Shown one piece after another: positions 42,301-51,400 of a stretch of DNA of 57,381 nt. Source of the DNA: JAZDOK01 sp043798715 (GTDB lineage: Bacteria; Vulcanimicrobiota; JAZDOK01); NCBI GenBank assembly GCA_043798715.1, contig JAZDOK010000053.1, positions 1 through 57,381 on the forward strand, read 5' to 3'. The position numbers and the translations under genes were made by a program. Below the pieces are notes generated by a model. It was not told the origin of the DNA. It ran no database searches and was given only the letters and a program-made list of their open reading frames with translations. The first letter of the stretch is position 1. Each line of letters begins with the position of its first letter.

Positions 42301-42846
42301 GTGGGCACGCTCATTCATTCTCAGGAGAAGAAAAAAATTCCGGATAAACCCAAAGTTGGCCAACATCGCTGGGCCTACCGGACACTGGGTTGCCTCGTTC
42401 TTATTGCAGCTCTCGGCAGTTCCGTACTGGTCTTTAATTTTGTCTCCGACTGGGGTTCCCGAACTTTCGGATTAAAGAAGGCCTCGTTTCTGCCCCAGGA
42501 GGAGGCCGCCCGCACCGGTAAAGAGGTCGGGTCGGCCATCCGGCACCTGTTTACCAAGAGCATGGATGTGGAGAACCAGAAGAAGGCACCCGCTGTCTAT
42601 AAGGATCCCTCCGCAGTGATTGGTTCGGGCCGTCCCGCCGATCGAGCCAAAGCGGCTAAACTAAGATATCTTCTTAAAAACGACCCGGCCTTTTCCGGAT
42701 GCAATATCGTGGTGGGGGTCAATGGCGACCGGGCGACCCTTACCGGGACGGTGAAACAGACGGCTCTGATTAAAAAAACCGAGCAGGCCGTGCTCAGGAC
42801 GAAGATCGTAAAACGGGTCGCCAACACTCTTGTGGTCGCAAAGTAA
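42301..42846 (+). CDS. BON-domain membrane-anchored protein
   Basis: About 181 residues read from GTG 42301; TTG 42292 is possible but too close to the AAGGAGG site. One transmembrane segment (about 24-43) is followed by a variable region and a C-terminal BON domain: KLRYLLKNDPAFSGCNIVVG, then GDRATLTGTVKQTALIKKTE and KRVANTLVVA. BON domains bind phospholipids or stabilise envelope structures, as in OsmY. An AT-rich TATAAT-containing stretch upstream may be its promoter. Located in the periplasm. Confidence 0.8.
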   Translation: MGTLIHSQEKKKIPDKPKVGQHRWAYRTLGCLVLIAALGSSVLVFNFVSDWGSRTFGLKKASFLPQEEAARTGKEVGSAIRHLFTKSMDVENQKKAPAVYKDPSAVIGSGRPADRAKAAKLRYLLKNDPAFSGCNIVVGVNGDRATLTGTVKQTALIKKTEQAVLRTKIVKRVANTLVVAK

Positions 42847-42905
42847 GCATGTTCCTGAGGATCTTCTTGTTTAACAAAGGAGAATGTAGTATACTTGAGG
42901 AGGGA

Positions 42906-43508
42906 ATGAGGGTCTTGAGAAAGGCTCTTTTTTGTGCCGGGGTCCTGTTGATCTGGGCTTTTGTTCTCTTCGGCTGCGGCTTGGGCGGCAAGGTATCGCC
43001 CGTCCCCTCCGCGCTTCCCTCTCCTCCTCCATCTCCTGCGGCCAGGGAGCCGGAAGAGGGGATGGAATTCGGCGCGACGAGCCTAAGCTCGCTTTCGAAG
43101 GGGAAAGACCAGTGGGAGCTTAAGGCGGGCAGCATCAGGATGGATCAGAAAACCGGGAAAGCCGTGGCGCGGGATATCCGGGTCATTTTCTTCGATGCCA
43201 TGAAGACCCCGGTGGCGGAGGTCCGGGCCCGGGAGGCGGAGGTGGACCTCTCAAGCAGAGATGTCCTCTTTAAGGGCAAGGTCCGATCGAAGGCCGGCAC
43301 GGGGGAGACCCTGGAGGTCGAAAAGATGCGCTGGGACGGCCGGAAGAAAAAAATGTTCGGGAGCGGCTCCGTTATCCTGACCAGGGAAGATGCCGTAATC
43401 ACGGGAAAGGAAATTGAAGCGGATCCGGCGCTTAAGAGCGTGGAAATAAGGGGAGACGTCCGCATACACATGAAGAGTAAGGAATCTTTCTTCAGGGGGC
43501 TCTTTTGA
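42906..43508 (+). CDS. lptC: LPS export periplasmic protein LptC-like
   Basis: About 200 residues from the ATG at 42906 (GAGGAGGGA ribosome site). A hydrophobic N-terminus ends in a possible lipobox (LFGCG). A proline-rich stretch precedes the LptC-type repeated strands (KGKDQWELKAGSIRMDQKTG, ARDIRVIFFD, VDLSSRDVLFKGKVRS, GSGSVILTREDAVITGKE). It would receive lipopolysaccharide from LptB2FG and hand it to LptA. The stop overlaps the lptB TTG start (TTGA). Assignment rests on fold pattern and context. Confidence 0.8.
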   Translation: MRVLRKALFCAGVLLIWAFVLFGCGLGGKVSPVPSALPSPPPSPAAREPEEGMEFGATSLSSLSKGKDQWELKAGSIRMDQKTGKAVARDIRVIFFDAMKTPVAEVRAREAEVDLSSRDVLFKGKVRSKAGTGETLEVEKMRWDGRKKKMFGSGSVILTREDAVITGKEIEADPALKSVEIRGDVRIHMKSKESFFRGLF

Positions 43509-44248
43509 AGATTATTTTGAAAGATCTGGTCAAGTCCTACCGCAAAAAAAGAGCGGTGGACGGGGTCAGTCTTGACGTGAGCGAGGGGGAAGTTGTTGGC
43601 CTCCTGGGGCCGAACGGGGCCGGAAAGACGACGACGTTCTACATGATCGTCGGCCTGGTCAAACCACAGGAAGGCTCCATTTTTCTGGACGATACGGAAA
43701 TAACCTCCCTGCCGATGCACCTCCGCGCCCGGATGGGGATCGGCTACCTGGCCCAGGAAAACTCGGTCTTCAGAAACCTCACGGTGAGGGAGAACCTGCT
43801 GCTTATCTGGGAGATGTGGGGAATGTCACGGGAGGAACAGGAGAGGCGCCTTGCGGTTCTCCTTGAGGATTTCGGTCTCACCCACGTGGCCCAGCAGATG
43901 GCCTGTTCCCTCTCCGGAGGAGAGCGGCGCCGGGTCGAAATCGCCCGGGCACTGGCCACCCGCCCGCGCTTCCTCCTCCTGGACGAGCCCTTTACCGGGG
44001 TCGATCCCATCGCGGTGGACGGGATTCAGAGCATTATCTCGACCTTGAAGGCCAGCGGCCTGGGGATCCTCATCACCGACCATAACGTGAGGGAGACCCT
44101 GGCCATCACCGATCGGGCCTTCATAATCCGGGACGGAAAGATCCTGGTCTCCGGGACCTCCCGGGAGGTGGCCGGGGATGAAGTGGCCCGCAAGTATTAC
44201 CTGGGCGAGGATTTTGTTTTTGAGCCGGGGGAGCTGCAGAAGGTATGA
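43505..44248 (+). CDS. lptB: LPS export ABC transporter ATPase LptB
   Basis: A 247-residue ABC ATPase starting at TTG that overlaps lptC. Walker A GPNGAGKTT (35-43), a Q-loop AQEN, signature SLSGGERRR, Walker B LLLDEPFTGVDP and H-loop ITDHN are all intact; the ENSVF / LTVRENLL region is LptB-like. It hydrolyses ATP to pull LPS from the inner membrane. Coupled by overlap to lptC and lptF. Confidence 0.95.
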   Translation: MKIILKDLVKSYRKKRAVDGVSLDVSEGEVVGLLGPNGAGKTTTFYMIVGLVKPQEGSIFLDDTEITSLPMHLRARMGIGYLAQENSVFRNLTVRENLLLIWEMWGMSREEQERRLAVLLEDFGLTHVAQQMACSLSGGERRRVEIARALATRPRFLLLDEPFTGVDPIAVDGIQSIISTLKASGLGILITDHNVRETLAITDRAFIIRDGKILVSGTSREVAGDEVARKYYLGEDFVFEPGELQKV

Positions 44249-45393
44249 AGATTCTCGACCGCTATGTCCTCCGCGAGATGATCGTCCCCTTTGTCTTCGG
44301 GGTCGTCGTCTTCACCGTTCTTTTCGTCTCCGCCGGCATCCTTTTTCAAATCGCCAGAATGATGGCGGAACAGGGCGCCTCCCCGCTTCTGGCCATGAAG
44401 TTCCTGGTGAACAGCCTCCCCGCCATCTTTGTCTTCATCTGCCCTATAGCCATGCTCCTCTCCTGCCTCATCGCCTTCGGGAGGCTCTCCGGAGACAGCG
44501 AGATCGTGGCCATCAAAGCCGGGGGCATAAGTTTTTACCGGGTGGCCGTACCCGGAATTATCATGGCCTTTGTCGTCTCCCTCTTCGCGCTCTTCATCTC
44601 CACCAAGGTGGCTCCCGGCGCCACCTATGCCGCCAACAACATCTTCCTGGAGCAACTGACCAGGGACCCGGGGCGAATCCGGGAAGATCTCATCCTGAAA
44701 TTCAATACCCCGGACGGGGCCTATCGCCTTGTCTATGCCCGCCGGCTGAATCCGGCCAGCGGGGTCATGGAACACGTGAACATCCACGACTACCGCAATG
44801 AAAAGCCCATCCGCTACACCTATGCCTCGGAGGCCTATTACACAGGCAAGACCTGGGGCTTGAAAAAAGGTGACATCGAGGAATATTCCTGGAGTCCCGC
44901 CGGTGTTCGCGAGGTCGTCTTCCGGGGGCATTTTTCCTCCTGCAAGATCTTCATTCCGTTTTCTCCCGTAGAAATCGGGCGAAGGGAGAAGACGCCGGAG
45001 GAGATGGATCGGGTGGAAATTAAAGAAAAAATTGCCTCGCTGCTCCAGGGCGGACCTCCCCCGAAAAAGCCCCTGCCGGAGGACCCGGCCTTCAAACTCT
45101 GGGGGCGCCTCAACGAGCTGGCGGTCATGTACCACCAGAAGGTCTCCATCCCTTTCACCTGCTTCGTTTTCGGGCTCTTCGGTATCCCCCTTGGACTCAG
45201 GCCCCACCGCACCAGCACCTCCATCGGCATGGGACTGAGCCTGGTTTTTTCCCTCATTTATTACATTTTAATGACCACCGGGATCGTGCTCGGAAAGACC
45301 GGCGTAATGCCCCCCCTCTTCGCCTCCTGGCTGCCGAACCTGGTCTTTGGAGGAGTGGGCGGGTATCTCATGGTCCGTTCCGGGAGGCAATAG
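44245..45393 (+). CDS. lptF: LptF/LptG-family LPS export permease
   Basis: A 382-residue membrane protein with the YjgP/YjgQ layout: three helices at each end around a periplasmic beta-jellyroll (about residues 110-290). The start MKILDRYVLREMIVPFVFGV and the ISFYRVAVPG coupling region are typical. Its ATG overlaps lptB (ATGA). Most diderms encode two such permeases, LptF and LptG; only one is here, so its partner is elsewhere or the complex is a homodimer. The lptF symbol is by convention. Confidence 0.9.
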   Translation: MKILDRYVLREMIVPFVFGVVVFTVLFVSAGILFQIARMMAEQGASPLLAMKFLVNSLPAIFVFICPIAMLLSCLIAFGRLSGDSEIVAIKAGGISFYRVAVPGIIMAFVVSLFALFISTKVAPGATYAANNIFLEQLTRDPGRIREDLILKFNTPDGAYRLVYARRLNPASGVMEHVNIHDYRNEKPIRYTYASEAYYTGKTWGLKKGDIEEYSWSPAGVREVVFRGHFSSCKIFIPFSPVEIGRREKTPEEMDRVEIKEKIASLLQGGPPPKKPLPEDPAFKLWGRLNELAVMYHQKVSIPFTCFVFGLFGIPLGLRPHRTSTSIGMGLSLVFSLIYYILMTTGIVLGKTGVMPPLFASWLPNLVFGGVGGYLMVRSGRQ

Positions 45394-45412
45394 CGATGGA
45401 AGGAGCCTGTTG

Positions 45413-46384
45413 ATGGGCGGAGTTGTTATGAGGGTGACTGTCATCTTCATCTGTCTCACGATAATCAGCGGCATGATTGCCTACCTGGGGAACCAGTGGG
45501 GGCGGGCGATCGGCCGGAGAAAGCTGAGCGTTTTCAACCTCAGGCCCAGGCATACCTCCATCCTGATCACGGTGGTGACCGGGGTCATGATCTCCTACCT
45601 GACTGTGATAAGCGCCGCGATTTTCTCAAAGCCGGTTCAGATCGCTCTCCTGGGGATGGAGGGGATCCGAAAAGAAATCGCCGCTCTTGAGGACCAGAGG
45701 GACGAACTCAAGAAGGACATCAGTAACATGACCGATTCCATCCGGGTGAAGGAGACCCCTCTGTATACGGCGGGACAGCCGATCGTGGTCGCGGTCATCC
45801 AGACGGGCCTGCCGGAAAAGGCCATCAAGATGGTGCTGGATCACATCCTGGAGACGGCAAACTATGCGGCCATCATGCGGAACAATGCCCAGGCGGCCAG
45901 GAAAAAGGGCGAAGCGGTGCCGCAGGACACGCGCATGGTCTATTACCGGGATCGGGAAGAATACGAAAAAATCATCCGCCGCCTCTCAAAGCAGTCCGGT
46001 AAACTCGGGGTCGTGGTCCGCTCGGCGGAGCTCTGCTTCCTCTGGGAGCCGGTCGGAGTTTCCTTTGAATTTTTCGAGGACAAACTCGTCTTCAGCAAGG
46101 ATGAGAAGGTCATCGAATTTGAGATAGACGGGAGTAAATCCAGAGAGGATGTCTATAACACACTGGCCCTTAAGCTTAAATCGACCGTTCGCGCCGTGGC
46201 CGAGAAGAAGGGGGTCCGCCCCAATGTCGAGGAGAAGCTGGTGGAAGTCAGCCCTCTGGATATCGTGGATGCCTGCGACCGTATTAAGGCTTTCAGAGGA
46301 GTCGCCCGCGTGTTGATCATAGCTAAGCGGGATATCACCACGGCGGGGCCGCTGGAGGTGCGCTTTGAGATCAGCCCGAAATAG
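45413..46384 (+). CDS. DUF3084-family protein
   Basis: A 323-residue protein with two N-terminal membrane segments (about 7-29 and 47-70), a coiled coil (EGIRKEIAALEDQRDELKKD) and a soluble domain ending RVLIIAKRDITTAGPLEVRF. The pattern matches DUF3084 proteins of cyanobacteria and other diderms, where I recall a neighbouring RuvC-like nuclease gene, as here. Starts at 45413 (AAGGAG 9 bases upstream) or 45428 are both plausible. Function unknown. Confidence 0.75.
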   Translation: MGGVVMRVTVIFICLTIISGMIAYLGNQWGRAIGRRKLSVFNLRPRHTSILITVVTGVMISYLTVISAAIFSKPVQIALLGMEGIRKEIAALEDQRDELKKDISNMTDSIRVKETPLYTAGQPIVVAVIQTGLPEKAIKMVLDHILETANYAAIMRNNAQAARKKGEAVPQDTRMVYYRDREEYEKIIRRLSKQSGKLGVVVRSAELCFLWEPVGVSFEFFEDKLVFSKDEKVIEFEIDGSKSREDVYNTLALKLKSTVRAVAEKKGVRPNVEEKLVEVSPLDIVDACDRIKAFRGVARVLIIAKRDITTAGPLEVRFEISPK

Positions 46385-46445
46385 CTTAAGAGAGTCCGGC
46401 AGGGAAGAAAATCAAGGAAACGGCGACAGACAAAGGAGAGAGGGA

Positions 46446-46865
46446 TTGACTGAAGTGCTCATGGCCGTGGATCCGGGACGGGAGAAATGCGGGGTGGCAG
46501 TGGCTGGTTCGGGAGGGGATATCGTCCATCGCCAGATCGTCCTGACGGCGCAGATGGAAGAAAGTATCCTGGAACTTCTGAAACAGTTTTCTCCCTCCAG
46601 GGTTCTCCTGGGCCGCGGGACCTTTTCCGGAAACATCAAAAAAACGCTGGAGCGGCTGAAAGAGATTTTTCCCTTTGAGTTTCTCCTGGTGGACGAGAAA
46701 AATTCCACTGAAAAAGCGAGAAAACTCTATTTCAGGGAGAACCCCCCCCGCGGCTTCTGGAAACTGGTTCCGCTGGGCCTCCAGGTTCCGCCCGAGCCCT
46801 ACGACGATTATGCAGCTCAGATTCTGGTTGAGGAATATCTCATGGGAGGCGAAGAAAATGCTTAG
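46446..46865 (+). CDS. YqgF/RuvC-like nuclease-fold protein
   Basis: A 139-residue protein from TTG 46446 (AAAGGAGAG ribosome site). An RNase H-like fold is indicated by VLMAVDPGREKCGVAVAG, the RVLLGRGTFSGNI segment, FLLVDEKNSTEKARKLYF and a late acidic PYDDYAAQILVEEY. It belongs with pre-16S rRNA processing/RuvX-like nucleases, though the usual T-K-R-I signature is replaced. Its last 8 bases overlap the next gene. Exact substrate uncertain. Confidence 0.75.
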   Translation: MTEVLMAVDPGREKCGVAVAGSGGDIVHRQIVLTAQMEESILELLKQFSPSRVLLGRGTFSGNIKKTLERLKEIFPFEFLLVDEKNSTEKARKLYFRENPPRGFWKLVPLGLQVPPEPYDDYAAQILVEEYLMGGEENA

Positions 46866-48360
46866 AAAGTTCGGAATGGCCGTACTTTTGAGTCTCCTTC
46901 TTTTTTCCGTGACTCCGGCTCCGGTTTGTGCCGCAGGCGGCATGGTCCTGGGCTGGGTCCTGACCTCGGGTACACCGCAGGCCCCCGGCCAATACGGCGT
47001 GGCCTTCGTGGAAGGCGCCCTGGTGACGATTGGGGGGACCAGCCTCTCGACGCTCACCGATTCAAAGGGCCTCTTTCAGTTCACCGATGTTCCGAAGGGA
47101 AAACGCAAGGTCGTCGTCACCAAGCAGGGCTTTTCACCCTACGAAGAAGAGATCGAGGTTAAGAAGGGAGTTCCGATTCAACTTAAGATAACCCTCCTTC
47201 CCCAGGCGGGTTCGACCATGACCGTCACGGCCCCGGCTATCGGCGGGGGCGCCATGTATGTAGCCTTTGCCTCATCGGAATCTTCTTTTTCATCAGGGTC
47301 GGGACCAAGTCCGTTCATGGGCGCGGACAGCGGGGTGTCCACTACGATGTCCGCCATGCAGGCCATCGCAGCCGGGGCCGATCCGATGAGCCTTCACGGA
47401 AACGCGCCTCCTAATCCAATGTCCCAGAACCCCATGGAAAACCAGACGCCGATGAACACCAACCCGAACAGCATCATGATCCTGCAGCCCGCCGATCCCA
47501 AGCGGGCCGACTATATCAACCTGGGCGTGCGTCCCTTCTGGCTCTGCTTTAATATCAGCGGCACCAAGCTCTTTGTGGCCAACGACAATAAGGAAATCAT
47601 GATTATTGACACACTGGGCTCAAACGCCGTGGTGGGCCGGATCATGACCACCGGAATTGTAAAGGATCTCATCTTGAGTCCGGACGGAAGGGTTCTGTAC
47701 GCGGCCGTCATGTCCGGAAATCCCTCCGTTTACGTCATAAGCCCCTCTTCCAACGCGGCGGTAAACATAATACCCATGCCCCGGATGCGGGACGGGAATA
47801 TCGGCCAGCCCCAGTCCCTGGCGGTCTCTCCCGACTGTCGGACGCTCTTCGTCGCCCTGGCGCCTTCCGGGGTCTCCTCTCCGGGGGAGGTAATTGCCAT
47901 TGATATTTCCAGGCAGGTGCTTCTCGGTTCCGCTCCGGTGGGGGCCGCTCCCATGGGCATGGCCCTGGCGGCCGGAGGAGAGCGCCTCTTCGTGGCTAAC
48001 TACAACTCGGGGAGCGTCTCGGTCATCTCGACGCGGCAACTGGCCACGCTGGGACATCTCAGGGTCGGAGTCCAGCCGGTAAAGCTGGCCGCATCTCCCG
48101 ACGGAAGCAGGGTCTACGTCACCAACAGCGGCACCGGGAACGTCTCCGTCATAGATGCAGCCTCGGCCAGGGTCTGCGCCACCATCCCGGTGGGGGCCAA
48201 TCCCATGGGGGTGGCCGTCTCTTCGGACGGGCGCCGGCTCTATGTGGCCAACAACGGGAGCGGAACCGTCTCCATAATCGACGTCTCCTCAGGCACGGTC
48301 ATTCAGACCACTTCTCCTCAGGCCCAGAGCCGCCCTTTCGGAATTGCCGTCAAACCCTGA
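46858..48360 (+). CDS. Secreted YVTN-type beta-propeller with carboxypeptidase-regulatory-like domain
   Basis: A 500-residue protein starting inside the end of the nuclease gene (GGGAGGCG ribosome site). The signal peptide ends near CAAGG. Residues about 25-115 form a CarboxypepD_reg-like fold (GVAFVEGALVTIGGTSLSTL, then KGLFQFTDVPKGKRKVVVTK). A low-complexity spacer rich in Met/Asn/Pro follows (about 170-205), then about seven propeller blades with the YVTN signature: LFVANYNSGSVSVISTR, VYVTNSGTGNVSVIDA and LYVANNGSGTVSIIDV. It is probably surface or periplasmic. Binding partner unknown. Confidence 0.85.
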   Translation: MLRKFGMAVLLSLLLFSVTPAPVCAAGGMVLGWVLTSGTPQAPGQYGVAFVEGALVTIGGTSLSTLTDSKGLFQFTDVPKGKRKVVVTKQGFSPYEEEIEVKKGVPIQLKITLLPQAGSTMTVTAPAIGGGAMYVAFASSESSFSSGSGPSPFMGADSGVSTTMSAMQAIAAGADPMSLHGNAPPNPMSQNPMENQTPMNTNPNSIMILQPADPKRADYINLGVRPFWLCFNISGTKLFVANDNKEIMIIDTLGSNAVVGRIMTTGIVKDLILSPDGRVLYAAVMSGNPSVYVISPSSNAAVNIIPMPRMRDGNIGQPQSLAVSPDCRTLFVALAPSGVSSPGEVIAIDISRQVLLGSAPVGAAPMGMALAAGGERLFVANYNSGSVSVISTRQLATLGHLRVGVQPVKLAASPDGSRVYVTNSGTGNVSVIDAASARVCATIPVGANPMGVAVSSDGRRLYVANNGSGTVSIIDVSSGTVIQTTSPQAQSRPFGIAVKP

Positions 48361-48377
48361 GTGTGATATAATATCAC
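48344..48377 (+). promoter_or_regulatory. Candidate secA promoter with a palindromic -10 region
   Basis: TTGCCG (48344-48349), exactly 17 bp, TATAAT (48367-48372). The -10 box is embedded in GTGATAT-A-ATATCAC (48363-48377), a near-perfect palindrome that could bind a repressor. Downstream the leader has a hairpin AGCCGTC/GATGGCT (48388-48404) before the secA AAGGAT ribosome site. This is inferred from sequence only. Confidence 0.5.
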
Positions 48378-48432
48378 CTGTTCATTAAGCCGTCATTGAT
48401 GGCTGTCAGCTCATAAGTTAAGGATAGACAAC

Positions 48433-51400
48433 ATGGATTTTCTAAAAAAATTACTCGACGGGAACGAACGGGAACTAAAAAAAATCTGGAAAATAGTCCA
48501 GAAGATAAACTCGTTTGAGGAGGGAATCCAGGGGCTTCCCGACCTGGATCTGGCCGGCAAGACCCTGGAATTCAAAGAGCGCCTCCAGGCGGGAGAGACC
48601 CTGGACGACCTTCTTCCGGAGGCCTTCGCCGTGGTGAGGGAGGTCTCGAAGAGGACCATCGGCCTTCGGCATTTCGATGTCCAGATGGTGGGGGGCATCG
48701 TCCTCCACCAGGGACGCATTTCCGAGATGAAGACGGGTGAGGGCAAGACCCTGGTGGCGACGCTGCCCCTCTACCTGAACGCCCTCGAGGGCCGCGGCGC
48801 CCACCTGATCACCGTCAACGACTACCTGGCCAAGAGGGACGCCCGCTGGATGGCCCCCATTTTCGATTTTTTGGGCCTTTCAGTCGGAATCATCCAGCAC
48901 GAGGAGGGTTATCGCTACGATCCCTCCATCGAACTCGATGACGAGCGGGTGACCCAGCTTCGCCCGGTGCCGAGAAAAGAGGCCTACCTGGCCGACATCA
49001 CCTATGGAACCAACAACGAGTTCGGCTTTGACTACCTGCGGGACAACATGGCCCAGAGCATCGAAGACTGCGTACAGAGAGATTTGCGCTATGCCATCGT
49101 GGACGAAGTGGACTCCATCCTCATAGACGAGGCCCGGACTCCTCTCATTATCTCCGGCATGGGGGTGCAGTCCACCGACCTGTACGTTAAGTTTGCGAAG
49201 CTGGCCAAGCGGCTGGCAAAGGAGACCCACTACACCGTGGACGAGAAGGCCCACTCCGCGCCCCTGACGGAGGAGGGCGTGCGGCGGGTTGAGGAATTCA
49301 TGGGCGTCAGCAACCTCTACGACAATGAGAACATCGAGCTGGCGCATCAGATCAACCAGGCCCTCAGGGCCAAGGAGCTCTACCGGCTGGACGATAATTA
49401 CGTCATCAAGGACGGCGAGGTCATCATTGTTGACGAATTCACCGGCCGGCTGATGTTCGGCCGCAGGTATTCCGACGGTCTCCACCAGGCGATCGAGGCC
49501 AAGGAAGGGGTGCCGGTGCGCCAGGAGGATCAGACCCTGGCGACGATCACTTTTCAGAATTTTTTCAGGCTTTACGATAAGCTGGCCGGCATGACGGGCA
49601 CGGCGGCGACGGAGGAAAAGGAATTCAGGAACATCTATCAACTGGATGTCGTCATCATCCCTCCCAATCGCCCGATGCGCCGGACGGATCTCCCGGACCT
49701 CATTTACAAATCCGAATCCGGCAAGTTTGCCGCGGTCGTCCGGGACATCGCGGAAATGAGCCAGGACGGGAGGCCCATCCTGGTGGGCACCACCTCCATT
49801 GAAAAATCCGAACACCTGTCCAGGCTGCTCCGCCAGGAGGGCGTCCAGGTCAATGTTCTTAACGGGCGGCTCCACGAAATAGAGGCCAAGATCATCGCCC
49901 AGGCCGGGAGAAAAGGGACGGTCACCATTGCCACCAACATGGCCGGGCGCGGAGTGGACATCCTCCTCGGGGGAAATTATTCCAAGATCGGGGAGACGGC
50001 ACTGACTCATCCTCTCAGGGACCACAGCCTGCGGGCCGTGAAAGAGCTTTCCGATTTTATCAGTGAGAGGAACAGGGTCCATTCCTCCTGGAAGGGCACC
50101 AGCGCGAGCCTTCCGGATGAATTCGAGAAGGGCCACGAGGAGGAAAAGTTAAAGGGCGATCAGAGGGCCAACGCGGAGTTTGGCGCCAAACTTCAGGCTG
50201 TGCGGCAGAACCTCCTGGCCGAAGGCGTCCTTCCGCGGCGGATCGTCTCCTTCGGCGTCAGCAAGAATATCGAATCGGCCAAGAAGCTCGTAAAATACGA
50301 ACCTCTGGAAGAACAGGCGCAGAGCCTTAAGGCTCTGCTTGCAGCCTGGAAGGAACTCCTGTCGGATACCGAAAAGAACTTGGCGGAGAGCGTCTACGAG
50401 GTCATCGGCAAGAAGGTGCTCTTTGACGAACTGCTCGGGAAGCTGAAGGAGGCCTCAGGCGGGAAGCAGGAAGAGGCGGCCGACCTTGAGATTTCCTGGG
50501 AGAGCGAACTTAAGCAGTTGGAGGACGTGGAAACCGAGCAGGCCATTGAAGAGGCGATCGTCTCGGAGGGGGAAGAAGAGGAGATCCCTCAGGGGAGCCG
50601 GGTTGAAGTCAATCGGATAAAGATGGAGATCGTCGAGAGGAACAGCCGCACTCTGGCCCGGCAGACCGGAAAATTGCTTGAGGGGCTGACCTCCGGTGGG
50701 GGACGGCCGTCCGTGGCCACCGTGGCCAGGGTTTCCTCTAACCTGGATAAATTCATCGGAATCTTAAAGCAGTTCCAGTTCACCCAGTTTGTCCCTTCAG
50801 AGGAGAAGAGAATAGGGAAAATCGTCCACGAGTTCGCCGGGAAACGCGCTTCCGGCAAGAGCGAGGAGGGGGCTATACCTCGCCTCATCATGCACTTTTC
50901 CCTCAAGCGGGAGGAAATTTTATGGAATTTCGCCAGAAGATTGGATGGTGCGGCGGGTCAGGAGGACCTCGCCGAACTCGGGAGGCGGATCGCCGGGGAG
51001 GAGGAGTCCTATGCCTCCTTCAGGCAGAGCTACCTTAAGGGTGTCGAAGAATTTCAGATCCTGCTCAGAACCTACATGGAGAAGGCCCTGACCATGACGA
51101 GCCAGCTTTTGAGCGCCGTCTCCTCGCTGATGGAACAGTTACGGGAGGAGAACACTCTCATGCGGGAGGGAATCCAGCAGGGGTTCGTTCAGGAGATTCT
51201 GGAAGAACTCGGGGACGACGAGACGGCCGTTCTTATCCGGAAAAATCTTTCCGAGATCCTTGACCGGGAAAGCTTGAAGCAGACCTGCGAAAGCGAACGG
51301 GCTGAGATCGTCTCTCTGGGAGGCCTCCACATCATCGGCACTGAGCGCCATGAGAGCCGGCGGATTGACAACCAGCTCCGGGGCCGGGCCGGACGACAGG

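Noticed and set aside
42867..42895. TTGTTT-17-TATACT as a promoter for lptC
   Set aside because: The transcript would begin within the ribosome site, only a few bases before the ATG, so a role as promoter is doubtful.
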